This document shows positions 1 through 7,834 of a stretch of DNA of 64,000 nucleotides, one piece after another (the stretch's first letter is position 1; the number at the start of each line of letters is the position of its first letter). The notes below the pieces were generated by a model. It was given only the letters and a program-made list of their open reading frames with translations. It had not been told where the DNA came from and ran no database searches. Both the position numbers and the translations under genes were made by a program. The DNA is from an uncultured Bacteroidia bacterium (GTDB lineage: Bacteria > Bacteroidota > Bacteroidia > Bacteroidales > UBA932): positions 1-64,000 of the forward strand of contig CACYGI010000006.1 in assembly GCA_902773925.1 (NCBI GenBank). The letters are read 5' to 3'.

Positions 1-46
1 ATATTTGGGAAGTTATCGTTTATTAACATTTATACTCTGCTGCGCT

Positions 47-196
47 ATGAATGCATTGCCTGTCAATTTTCGAGGCGCACTGATTAGAGCTGCCGCCTCT
101 CTGGTCTTCCTGCTCTGCTGTACGGCTTCCCTCGCCCAGGAATCCGATCCTTTCACATATTCCTCCCGCATCCGGCCATCCGCACAAGCGTGGTAA
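47..196 (+). pseudogene. Short signal-peptide fragment, possible 5' remnant of a secreted protein
   Basis: The reading frame encodes 49 residues: a charged N-terminus, a hydrophobic stretch (about residues 13-30) with a plausible signal-peptidase site after SLA, and then only about 19 residues of mature sequence before a stop. No domain is recognisable. It lies ahead of a decayed RHS-toxin/immunity array, so it may be the surviving N-terminus of a larger exported protein, such as an RHS protein whose body was deleted. That link is inference. It could also be a genuine small exported peptide. Confidence 0.3.
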
Positions 197-306
197 AAAT
201 GAAAGGATTAATACTGATTTCTACCCCAAAAGTGTATCGTTTTATTGACTGCTGTAAAATGATCAGATAATCAACAAAGGATAATCGAAATGATTGAGAG
301 AGCAAA

Positions 307-864
307 ATGAAAAATTTTAATTATATAAAACATAGACATATAGTCCTCCCGCTATTATTGGCGTTGTTCTTTTTGACGTATTGTAATAATCCAAAGAATA
401 TAACGGAGGACTGTCCATATACTGAGTATATCGTTTACTACATAAAAGGAAACATGCCATGGACGGTTACACGTATAATCCCTTATAGCCCAGATTTATT
501 AATAAAATGTAGCACTGATAGTTTAGTCGAGACAGACATTGAAAAGGTACATTCATTATATACCTATTTTGATTCCCTATCTAGAAGTGACAGGTCTGTT
601 TCGATTGATGAAAAGTTTTCATTTTTAACGCCGGAATGGCGTTATCTTATAACTGATTTAGCTGTAGTTTTCTTTTCAGAGAATGTTCAAGATACTCTTG
701 CCTTATCTGGTCAACATCATGGCGGAATGACTTTTCACCAGCGTTATTTTGTTGATTCCATTGGACATTTCAAAGTATTCAACATTATTAAAGAAAGGAA
801 TTCAATATGGGCAGAAGAGTTTGATAGTCTCTATGTAAATGGTGATTATTTATGGTATAATTAA
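307..864 (+). CDS. Candidate immunity lipoprotein, copy A
   Basis: This 185-residue protein has a basic N-terminus, a hydrophobic segment (about residues 12-25) and a Cys in LTYCNN, which suggests an exported lipoprotein, although the lipobox is not canonical. It is a near duplicate of the protein at 1670-2254. The two are almost identical until the last 10-15 residues, where they diverge. No family is recognised. The immunity role is inferred from context: copy B directly follows, and overlaps, an RHS-associated toxin module. The 14 or so bases before the start match the region before copy B, so the copies arose by duplication of the module. The gene is AT-rich compared with the window after 4 kb. 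Confidence 0.6.
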   Translation: MKNFNYIKHRHIVLPLLLALFFLTYCNNPKNITEDCPYTEYIVYYIKGNMPWTVTRIIPYSPDLLIKCSTDSLVETDIEKVHSLYTYFDSLSRSDRSVSIDEKFSFLTPEWRYLITDLAVVFFSENVQDTLALSGQHHGGMTFHQRYFVDSIGHFKVFNIIKERNSIWAEEFDSLYVNGDYLWYN

Positions 865-953
865 TATACTACAGAACGCTTATTATCATGGTATGTTAGA
901 CAGCAATTAATTTGTCGCGCTAATATACTTGAAGATGAAACTGACACAAGGAG

Positions 954-1683
954 ATACAGGTTATCGGAGGTATCGGACTTGTCGACTTCGGAGCGAGGTT
1001 GTACGACGACTTCTCCGGACGGTGGACGACGCAGGATGCTCTTTCGGAGAAGTATTATTGGATGAGTCCATATATCTATTGCGCAGGTAATCCTGTCTCC
1101 TTTTATGATGAGGGTGGGACAAGAATAGTATTTGCAAAGGATGCATCTACCTCATTTAAGAATGCTTTTGCAGCAACCGTTAAGTATATGAATGATAGGA
1201 AAACATCTGATAACTTGGCAAAACTGGAAAAGTCTAATACCGTTTATATAATTAGAGAAACAGATATAAAACACAATATAAGTCAATTTGTCAGAGAAGA
1301 AAACACTATCTACTGGTCTCCCAACCAGATTCTGGAAACTAACCATTATCTATGGCTATCTCCTATGGCTATCTCCTGCAACTATTTTGGATCATGAAGT
1401 TGAACACGCCGTCCGTTATGATACGGACTTTATGAACGCAAAAGATGATTTCATCAAACGACAATACCTGAAGGATCACATAATAGGATCTAGTGATCAA
1501 TTCTGGAAAAAAGAAGAAGAACGGGTAATAACTGGAAGAGAACAGAGGACGGCGAGACGGCATAGGGAAATTAGGAACGCTCAAACAACCAGAAGTAATT
1601 ACAAAGCAAAAGTTTATATAACAAATAACCTTGATCCATACTTTATCGAAATTATTATAAGAGAGCAAAATGAAAAATTTTAA
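954..1683 (+). pseudogene. Orphan RHS C-terminal toxin module with HExxH domain, frameshifted
   Basis: The first frame begins just after an in-frame stop at 942-944 and reads the end of an RHS core (GLVDFGARLYDD, GRWTTQDAL, CAGNPVSFYD), then a toxin region. At 1350-1375 a 13-base tandem duplication shifts the frame. The second frame then continues with LDHEVEHAVRYD, an HExxH zinc-peptidase signature, followed by a charged tail with an ARRHREIRNA stretch. Removing one repeat copy joins the frames as LWLSPATILDHEVEH. In Bacteroidota, RHS proteins commonly end in HExxH peptidase-like toxins. Here the RHS body is missing, so this is a displaced C-terminal cassette. Its stop lies 14 bases inside the downstream lipoprotein gene. 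Confidence 0.75.
1350..1375. repeat. 13-bp tandem duplication causing the toxin frameshift
   Basis: The unit ctatggctatctc occurs twice head to tail (1350-1362 and 1363-1375). Thirteen is not a multiple of three, so the duplication moves translation from the RHS-core frame out of the HExxH frame. The flanking frames join cleanly if one unit is removed. Confidence 0.9.
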
Positions 1684-2254
1684 TCATATAAAACATAGAC
1701 ATATAGTCATCCCTCTATTATTGACGTTGTTCTTTTTGACGTATTGCAATAATCCAAAGAATATAACGGAGGACTGTCCATATACTGAGTATATCGTTTA
1801 CTACATAAAAGGAATCATGCCATGGACGGTTACACGTATAATGGAATATAGCCCAGATCTATTAATAAAAAGTAGCACTGGTAGTTTAGTCGAGACAGAC
1901 ATTGAAAAGGTACATTCATTATATGCCTATTTTGATTCCTTATCTAGGAGTGACCAGGCTGTTTCGATTGATGAAAAGTTTTCATTTGTTACGCCAGAAT
2001 GGCGTTATCTTGATACTGATTTTGCTATAGTTTTCATTTCAGAGAATGTTCAAGATACTCTTGCCTTATCTGGTCAACATTATGGCGGAATGACTTTTCA
2101 CCAGCGTTATTTTGTTGATTCCATTGGCCATTTCAAAGTTTTCAACATTATCAAAGAAAGGGATTCAATATGGGCGGAAAAGTTTAATCGTCTCTATGTA
2201 AACGGCCATTATTTACTTACTTATACTTATTATCCGGTGTATGATAAACTGTGA
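1670..2254 (+). CDS. Candidate immunity lipoprotein, copy B
   Basis: This 194-residue protein is nearly identical to the one at 307-864 but has a different C-terminus (LLTYTYYPVYDKL). It has the same hydrophobic export segment and LTYCNN cysteine. The ATG lies 14 bases upstream of the stop of the RHS/HExxH toxin remnant, the overlap expected of a toxin-immunity pair. Its own stop overlaps the GTG of the next gene by four bases (GTGA). I infer an immunity function from position only; no family was recognised. The exported location would suit protection against a periplasmic toxin. Confidence 0.65.
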   Translation: MKNFNHIKHRHIVIPLLLTLFFLTYCNNPKNITEDCPYTEYIVYYIKGIMPWTVTRIMEYSPDLLIKSSTGSLVETDIEKVHSLYAYFDSLSRSDQAVSIDEKFSFVTPEWRYLDTDFAIVFISENVQDTLALSGQHYGGMTFHQRYFVDSIGHFKVFNIIKERDSIWAEKFNRLYVNGHYLLTYTYYPVYDKL

Positions 2255-2448
2255 TAAGATTTCAAGGGCAACTGTTAAATGGCTACACTATTCGTGAAAT
2301 AACCCATAGTCACCCGTTTACTCTCCATGCCAGCGACGATGATAGAAAGTTTGTTAATACAATCAATGATTATTTGAGAAAAAACAACATAGCCATTCCT
2401 AAATATTATTTGTGGCATGTAGATAGTGGAACATATGTGGGCCTATGA
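2251..2448 (+). CDS. Mini-gene with JAMM motif, orphan JAB-like toxin end
   Basis: The 65-residue product contains THSHPFTLHASDDD, matching the HxHP-x(n)-SxxD signature of JAB/MPN (JAMM) metalloproteases. JAMM domains are found as RHS C-terminal toxins in Bacteroidota. The upstream glutamate-bearing part of a JAB domain is absent, so this is a short C-terminal piece. The start is GTG, overlapping the previous stop, and an in-frame stop at 2245-2247 excludes a longer frame. The stop overlaps the next ATG by four bases (ATGA). The tight coupling on both sides suggests it is still translated, but catalytic competence is doubtful. Confidence 0.55.
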   Translation: MIRFQGQLLNGYTIREITHSHPFTLHASDDDRKFVNTINDYLRKNNIAIPKYYLWHVDSGTYVGL

Positions 2449-3512
2449 AAAGAGTATCACCTATGAAAAGAGTATCAATTATACTACTGCTTATCTCATT
2501 CACTGTTTCGGGGCAAACGAATCATTCTGAGATGATTTCGATCAAAGCAAGGGAGTATTTTATCCCTCCCGAAATAAAAAGTGAGATGCAAAGCCTAATC
2601 TTTAGGCAAGAGACCCTTCCATATTGCAATCTCTTTGTTACCGATTGTTTTTTCAATGTTCAAATTACTGATAATGATGGATCCGAAGTCTATGATGTAC
2701 AACTCAGCGGAATTCCAGTCAAGAATGGGAAACGTTATAATTGTTTCCTAATTAATGGATATCCCTTTTTCTTTACTGGATATATCCCAGATTTCTTTCT
2801 GCCTACGGACAATGAACTCATTTTCTCATATGAGAACTTTTTCTACTATTTTTTGGGTCAAAAGATTAGTGTTGATATAGAGAATCCTCAATGGCGATTA
2901 AAGCGGACAAACACCGGTTTTTCAATTGAGTCAGAACCTCCTGCCATATGGCCGGTTTTTTCAATGAAAGGATTAAATGACTATTTCAAGTACTACAACT
3001 CAAATGGATCTTCCGCAACAGGGAAGATGATACGTTGGAAAGTAATTTATCCTTCCTCCATTACTACTCAACGATACGAACCACTGCCGAGATGCAGATC
3101 GTTGTTTTTTTCTAATTCTCTTATTCCGAATAAAAGGAAGGTTTCGAAATATATTATTGCCGATTCTTCCCTTGTAAAGAATATGAGTTATTTGTTGTCC
3201 AATCGAATCAAGCAGCAAGAGGCGGGTTCTTTTATCCTGAGCAGCAAGAAGAGTAATCAACAAGAGACATTATCCTTCCTTTGCGAACGAGCACTATGTT
3301 CGCAAGAATTGAAATCAATTCTCGGCTATTTTCTTGTCGATGGAACAATTATTTTTATCGAAGGAAGTATCCCTTCATTTATTTTCCCCAGTGATGAAAC
3401 AGATTTTATAGAAGTACCTGCAGTCCGGGCGCATCCCCTTTCTTTCAACTTTTTCATTGAGCCATCATCTTGTTGTTCCAACCCGATAATGATAATAAGT
3501 TCTTCCCAGTAA
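2445..3512 (+). CDS. Secreted protein of unknown function paired with the JAMM mini-gene
   Basis: A 355-residue protein with an N-terminal signal peptide (IILLLISFTVSG, cleavage near GQT). The first 18 bases are an in-frame duplication that gives two ATGs (2445 and 2463). The first overlaps the upstream stop; the second gives a more typical signal peptide. No domain is recognised. The sequence is rich in Phe, Ser and Ile, with two internally similar stretches around IPDFFLPTDNE and IPSFIFPSDET, suggesting an internal duplication of about 180 residues. Its place after a toxin-like fragment suggests an immunity or accessory role, which is inference. Confidence 0.55.
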   Translation: MKRVSPMKRVSIILLLISFTVSGQTNHSEMISIKAREYFIPPEIKSEMQSLIFRQETLPYCNLFVTDCFFNVQITDNDGSEVYDVQLSGIPVKNGKRYNCFLINGYPFFFTGYIPDFFLPTDNELIFSYENFFYYFLGQKISVDIENPQWRLKRTNTGFSIESEPPAIWPVFSMKGLNDYFKYYNSNGSSATGKMIRWKVIYPSSITTQRYEPLPRCRSLFFSNSLIPNKRKVSKYIIADSSLVKNMSYLLSNRIKQQEAGSFILSSKKSNQQETLSFLCERALCSQELKSILGYFLVDGTIIFIEGSIPSFIFPSDETDFIEVPAVRAHPLSFNFFIEPSSCCSNPIMIISSSQ

Positions 3513-4136
3513 TCACAACATTTTGACGATAGTCCATTGAAATTACTTTATAGCATCTGCGCTGTAGCCTCGAAATCACTGCCTTATCTATAGTCTTGTC
3601 TCGGTAGTGACTATCCCGAAGTCGAGCACACTATTTTGCGATTCTCCGGCAATCTACATCGGAGAAGGTGCGTAGAATACCTGCCTTGGAGGAGTAGCCG
3701 GCTGTCAGAGGGAAGGCGCAGCAAGGTGTCTCCAGCGTTGCTTCAAATGAGGGTTTCCTGCACCTTCGGGGTCAAAACGAAGGGGAAGGCGCGGGCGATA
3801 CCCCTTAGATGACACTCTGATGCGTAGCGCCTTCCGGGGCGTAAGTTATGGGTGTAGTCCAAAGCGGGCACAAAAAGGGCCGAGTTTGTGCCCGGATTGA
3901 GATAAAATCAAAAGCGGGCACAAAAAGGCGGGTTTCCGTGACCGCTTTGCGTTCGGGCAGCTAGGGTGAGGGCCGAAGGCGAAGCCGGTGGGAGGGTAAG
4001 AGTATAAGGTGTTGATAAGTTTTTGATATAAATGAAATTTATATCGAAAAAAAGGTCTAAATTGCGCAGAATATAAATGTGGAACGAGTTATATTCTTAA
4101 ACAACTATCAAAAACAATAAACCTATTTCTCTAACT
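3513..4136. other. Non-coding gap at the edge of the AT-rich island
   Basis: No credible gene is visible. The gap holds a hairpin (cgggcacaaa 3865-3874 pairing with tttgtgcccg 3885-3894), a second copy of the motif aaagcgggcacaaaaagg (3861-3878 and 3911-3928), and a short stretch at about 3967-3996 resembling one end of the intergenic palindromic repeat seen elsewhere (gaaggcgaagccgg). Composition changes here from AT-rich to GC-rich. The 3' part carries the probable promoter of the downstream gene pair. Confidence 0.5.
4026..4046. promoter_or_regulatory. Perfect 9-bp inverted repeat, operator-like
   Basis: gatataaat (4026-4034) and atttatatc (4038-4046) are perfect inverted repeats separated by gaa. 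The site lies about 90 bases upstream of the small gene at 4137 in an AT-rich leader. The shape suits a dimeric regulator, but none is encoded beside it, and the sequence could also simply be an AT-rich palindrome. Confidence 0.35.
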
Positions 4137-4277
4137 ATGATCCGTAAAACAAATGACTTGCAGTCCCGGACGGCCTACCGCGCGCCCGAGACTGAGATCG
4201 CGGAGCTGCAGCAGAGCGGTGTCCTCTGCCAGTCCGGTTCGATGAAAGATTTTGATCACGATCAATTCCCCTGGTAA
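4137..4277 (+). CDS. Small 46-residue protein, YxxPxTEI...SG type
   Basis: The ATG at 4137 opens a 46-residue frame ending FPW and stopping three bases before the next ATG. The core YRAPETEIAELQQ followed by LCQSG resembles short Bacteroidota proteins often found beside surface lipoprotein genes. A related small gene occurs at 61192-61341 with Y..P.TEI and a later SG. The product has no signal peptide and an acidic, aromatic end. The 3-base gap to the lipoprotein gene implies co-translation. It could be a leader peptide, a precursor or a functional small protein; the function is unknown. Confidence 0.6.
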   Translation: MIRKTNDLQSRTAYRAPETEIAELQQSGVLCQSGSMKDFDHDQFPW

Positions 4278-4280
4278 GCT

Positions 4281-7200
4281 ATGAAAAAGATTCTTGCATT
4301 TTTCTGCGCCGCTGCAACGATAGCTGCAGCCGCTTCCTGCACCCAGAATGGGATTGATGTTCTCCCTGACAACAACGAAGGTGTTACTTTCACCGCGAAT
4401 GCGTGCGATATCACCAAGATCTCAGTCGATGATGAGTTCCACGCATACTGGAACACCAACGACTGCATCGCTCTGATGGACGTCGAGGCCAACTTCGAAG
4501 AGGTAGCCATTGCGTCCACTTACGATGGAATGGCAACGGCAGAATTTACCGCCAGCAGCCTCAACCCCAGTTCCGACCGCTATTTTGCAATTGCCAGCGG
4601 CGGCGCTGACAACAATTGCGAAGTCACCAAACACGATGACAACCGTTCATTCAGCATCACTCGCATGACAAATGTTTTCAAGGGGACTCTCACCGAAGCT
4701 TATGTCGGTTATGCCGGATCGGACAGCAAGACTCTCTCTTTCGACTGCCTGACCGCCATCATCCGCTTCACTACGACCGAATCCCACGAATTGATTGCTC
4801 TGTTTTGCGGAGAAAATGAAAAATTCTACACTTCTGCAGTCGTAACCCCCTCTACAGACCCCGTTTCTGCCGCAAGTGTATATGAATTGGAACTTCAGCC
4901 GATAGTCGCGACCAGTATGAGGGTCAAGCCCGACAATGCGGCGCCCGGCACTTACTACATCGGCATCTTCCCCGGTACTTATAACTGTCTGGATTTTGCC
5001 GTTACCGGCAACGCTCACGCCACCATCTACGGTGAGGTCACGCTCGAGGCAGGCAAGATCTATGACTTCGGCGATATCGACAGCCGTCTTGGCTACAATT
5101 ACTACACGGTCACCACTCCGGTGTTCACCGCAGATGAGGCCGAGGCATACAACAATTACCTCTACGGCAATATCGGCAACAGCAGCATCTATTACTCCAC
5201 CGCTCAGGGCGGCGCTGCCACTGCTCCCGCTTACAATGCAAACAGCAGCGAAGTCCGTCTCTATCAGGCCGGCTCAGGCCAGACTACCGGCGGTGTCCTG
5301 ACCATAGAGTCCACAACGGGCGACCAGATCAAGGGCGTACAGCTGATGATCGGCAGCACGGATGCTACCTTCGCCTACACCATCGGCACCAATACCGAGC
5401 TCTCTGACAACATTGACGTTCCCAGAGGTACGAACTATACCCTGAACGGCATCAACAGCAGCAAGGTCACCTTCTACTGCACCGGTACGGACAAGAACCA
5501 CCGTCTGGTATTCCAAGGTATCCGCGTCACCTACGTCGAGGACGGCCGCACTGCACAGCAGCTCTCATTCCCTATCCCCACGTACGATCTGACAGCTACG
5601 ATAGGTGAGACATTCAACGCTCCGACGGTAGAGGGCGCAATGACCCCGGTCACCTACACCAGCAGCAACCCTGAGGTAGCGACTGTCGATGCCACCACGG
5701 GTGCGGTAACGCTCGTCGAGCCCGGTACCACGACCATCACCGCTACGGCAGAGGAAAGCGACGTTTACAAGGCTGCCAGCGCTTCATACAACCTGACAGT
5801 CGTCGAGGCTGGTATCACCGGCCTGAAGGCTCTCCAGGAGAAGCTTCTCACCTACACCACAGCTACCGACTTCACCGCAGAGGTTACCAATGCCATCGTG
5901 ACTTCAATCAGCGAAAACGGCCTTCACTTCTACCTTGAGGATGCAGAGGCCGGCGTTTACTGCTACAACATCTCCGAAAACGGTCTTGCAGTAGGTGACT
6001 GCCTCACCGGTACCATCACCGGCCGCGGTTACAACTACAACGGTATCCCGGAGGTGACCAAGTTTGAATTCAGCGGCAGCAAGAGCACTGCCACGCTTCC
6101 CGAGCAGAGCGTCTCGCTCGCTGATTTTGCCGGCGACGGTTTCCAGACCTACCTCTGCCGCCGCGTCAAGCTGTCGGATGTCACCATCGGCGACGGTTTC
6201 GGCGGCTCTGACCGCGAAGGTACGCTTGTCGAAGGCCAGTACACTGTCGGCGTCCGCACGGCTTCCGCTTCAAGCGTCACCGAAAGCTACATCCAGGGCA
6301 GCGTGATCGACCTGATCTGTATCCCTTCATTCTACAAGCCGACCGGAGCCGATGTCGAAGGCCGCCTTATGATCGGCTGGGATGCCGACATCACTGTCAA
6401 GAGCACCCCGACTCCGACCGATCTCGGTCTTGCCACCCTCAAGCCGAAACTGCTGGCAGCTACAAGTAAAGCTCCTTACTCCGGTAGCGTCATCCTCGAG
6501 AATGCAGTCATTACGGGTGTTATCGAGAACAACAGCAAGTTCAACTTCTACCTCGAAGATGCAGGCGCAGCAATCTACTGCTACGGCATCAGCGGTCTGG
6601 ATTTCGACGTAGTACCCGGCACCACTCTCGACGGTACCATTACCGTTTCCGGTTACAACTACAGCAACGGTATCGCCGAGGTGACAACATTCAGCTTCGA
6701 GGGTCAGACTTCCGTCAGCAGTGACATCCCCGTGACGGAAGTTACCACTGCATCACTCGAGGAGAACTACGATGATCTTGCTTGCCGCCGCATCTGCATC
6801 AAGAATGTTACCGTCACCGACGGCTTCGGCGGTTCGGACCGAGACGGCAGCATTATGCAGGACAATACTGCTGCAACCATCCGTACTGCTTCGGCTACAG
6901 CTGTCGCACAGGCGTACAGTACTAATGCAAATATCAGCCTCTACGGCTACCCGATCTACTATAGTGGTAACCACCAGATCTCGATCATTTCGGACAACGA
7001 CATCACCGTAAGCGGCAAGATGGCCGGCGAGATCAGTGCTCTCACCACCAAGCAGATGTATGTCGGCGATACCTGGGAGGTCGGCGCTACCGCTAATTCG
7101 GGCGCAACCGTTTCCTACTCCATCGACAACAGCAACGTCGCATTCCTCTCGCCCGTTGCAGTCGGCTTTGTCGAGGCCAAGAGCGCAGGCACCTGCACCC

Positions 7201-7751
7201 TGACGATGACCGCTCCCGAGACCGAGCAGTACACAGCAGCAACCCTGACCTGCACGATCACGGTCTCCGAGATTCCTTCCGGCACGCTTTACTTCGAGAA
7301 GGTCACCGCCGCTCCCAACAGCTGGGACGGTACTTACCTGATCGTTTACGGTGACGGCAATCTGGCATTTGACGGTTCGCTGGGAACTCTCGATGCAGTT
7401 AATGACTATGTCGCAGTTACAATCGAAAGCAACAGGATCGAAGCGACAGAGAGCGTCCGGGCTTCGGCCTTTACCATCGCATATGACAGTGATGTAGAAG
7501 GATACACCATCAAGTCTGCAAGCGGATATTACATCGGCCAGAATTCAGATGCCAATGGCCTCACGGCCAATGCAACTACGAAGTTCGCTAATACGTTAAG
7601 TTTCGATTCTGCGGATGATATCGCAATCGTAGGAGCCGGTGGAGCACACCTGCGCTTCAATTCAGCAAGCAATCAGATGCGCTTCAGGTACTTTAAGTCA
7701 TCTACCTACACCAACCAGAAGGCTATCCAGCTCTACAAACTCGCAGAATAA
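4281..7751 (+). CDS. Large repeat-domain surface lipoprotein
   Basis: The 1156-residue protein has a lipoprotein signal peptide with lipobox AAASC (Cys20). Residues about 30-270 resemble a fimbrillin-like or other beta-rich N-terminal module. A bacterial Ig-like (BIG2) domain with TYTSSNPEVATVD lies around residues 435-510. Two copies of a roughly 190-residue beta-rich domain follow (about 515-710 and 715-905). Each has FYLEDA, a YCY motif, GYNY, and a CRR-x(n)-DGFGGSDR signature. They resemble the OB-fold-like DUF5689 type, though I cannot confirm the family. A second Ig-like stretch and a C-terminal beta domain ending QLYKLAE complete it. No catalytic motif is seen. It is probably surface-exposed and binding or structural. 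Confidence 0.75.
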   Translation: MKKILAFFCAAATIAAAASCTQNGIDVLPDNNEGVTFTANACDITKISVDDEFHAYWNTNDCIALMDVEANFEEVAIASTYDGMATAEFTASSLNPSSDRYFAIASGGADNNCEVTKHDDNRSFSITRMTNVFKGTLTEAYVGYAGSDSKTLSFDCLTAIIRFTTTESHELIALFCGENEKFYTSAVVTPSTDPVSAASVYELELQPIVATSMRVKPDNAAPGTYYIGIFPGTYNCLDFAVTGNAHATIYGEVTLEAGKIYDFGDIDSRLGYNYYTVTTPVFTADEAEAYNNYLYGNIGNSSIYYSTAQGGAATAPAYNANSSEVRLYQAGSGQTTGGVLTIESTTGDQIKGVQLMIGSTDATFAYTIGTNTELSDNIDVPRGTNYTLNGINSSKVTFYCTGTDKNHRLVFQGIRVTYVEDGRTAQQLSFPIPTYDLTATIGETFNAPTVEGAMTPVTYTSSNPEVATVDATTGAVTLVEPGTTTITATAEESDVYKAASASYNLTVVEAGITGLKALQEKLLTYTTATDFTAEVTNAIVTSISENGLHFYLEDAEAGVYCYNISENGLAVGDCLTGTITGRGYNYNGIPEVTKFEFSGSKSTATLPEQSVSLADFAGDGFQTYLCRRVKLSDVTIGDGFGGSDREGTLVEGQYTVGVRTASASSVTESYIQGSVIDLICIPSFYKPTGADVEGRLMIGWDADITVKSTPTPTDLGLATLKPKLLAATSKAPYSGSVILENAVITGVIENNSKFNFYLEDAGAAIYCYGISGLDFDVVPGTTLDGTITVSGYNYSNGIAEVTTFSFEGQTSVSSDIPVTEVTTASLEENYDDLACRRICIKNVTVTDGFGGSDRDGSIMQDNTAATIRTASATAVAQAYSTNANISLYGYPIYYSGNHQISIISDNDITVSGKMAGEISALTTKQMYVGDTWEVGATANSGATVSYSIDNSNVAFLSPVAVGFVEAKSAGTCTLTMTAPETEQYTAATLTCTITVSEIPSGTLYFEKVTAAPNSWDGTYLIVYGDGNLAFDGSLGTLDAVNDYVAVTIESNRIEATESVRASAFTIAYDSDVEGYTIKSASGYYIGQNSDANGLTANATTKFANTLSFDSADDIAIVGAGGAHLRFNSASNQMRFRYFKSSTYTNQKAIQLYKLAE

Positions 7752-7775
7752 TCGAGTAGTTTACACTAACCAAAA

Positions 7776-7808
7776 GAGGCATCCCGTTTGGGATGCCTCT
7801 ATTTTTTT
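7776..7808. terminator. Rho-independent terminator after the large lipoprotein gene
   Basis: A perfect 10-bp stem (gaggcatccc / gggatgcctc) with a four-base loop is followed by tattttttt. It lies in the gap between this gene and the convergent arginine operon and can stop the plus strand strongly. Confidence 0.9.
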
Positions 7809-7834
7809 AAGCCTCAAAAAAAGACGGAAGATGA

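Noticed and set aside
3601..3800. Possible further RHS-core remnant on the minus strand
   Set aside because: A short ctcgacttcggg resemblance to RHS-core DNA is present, but no frame continues with RHS residues.
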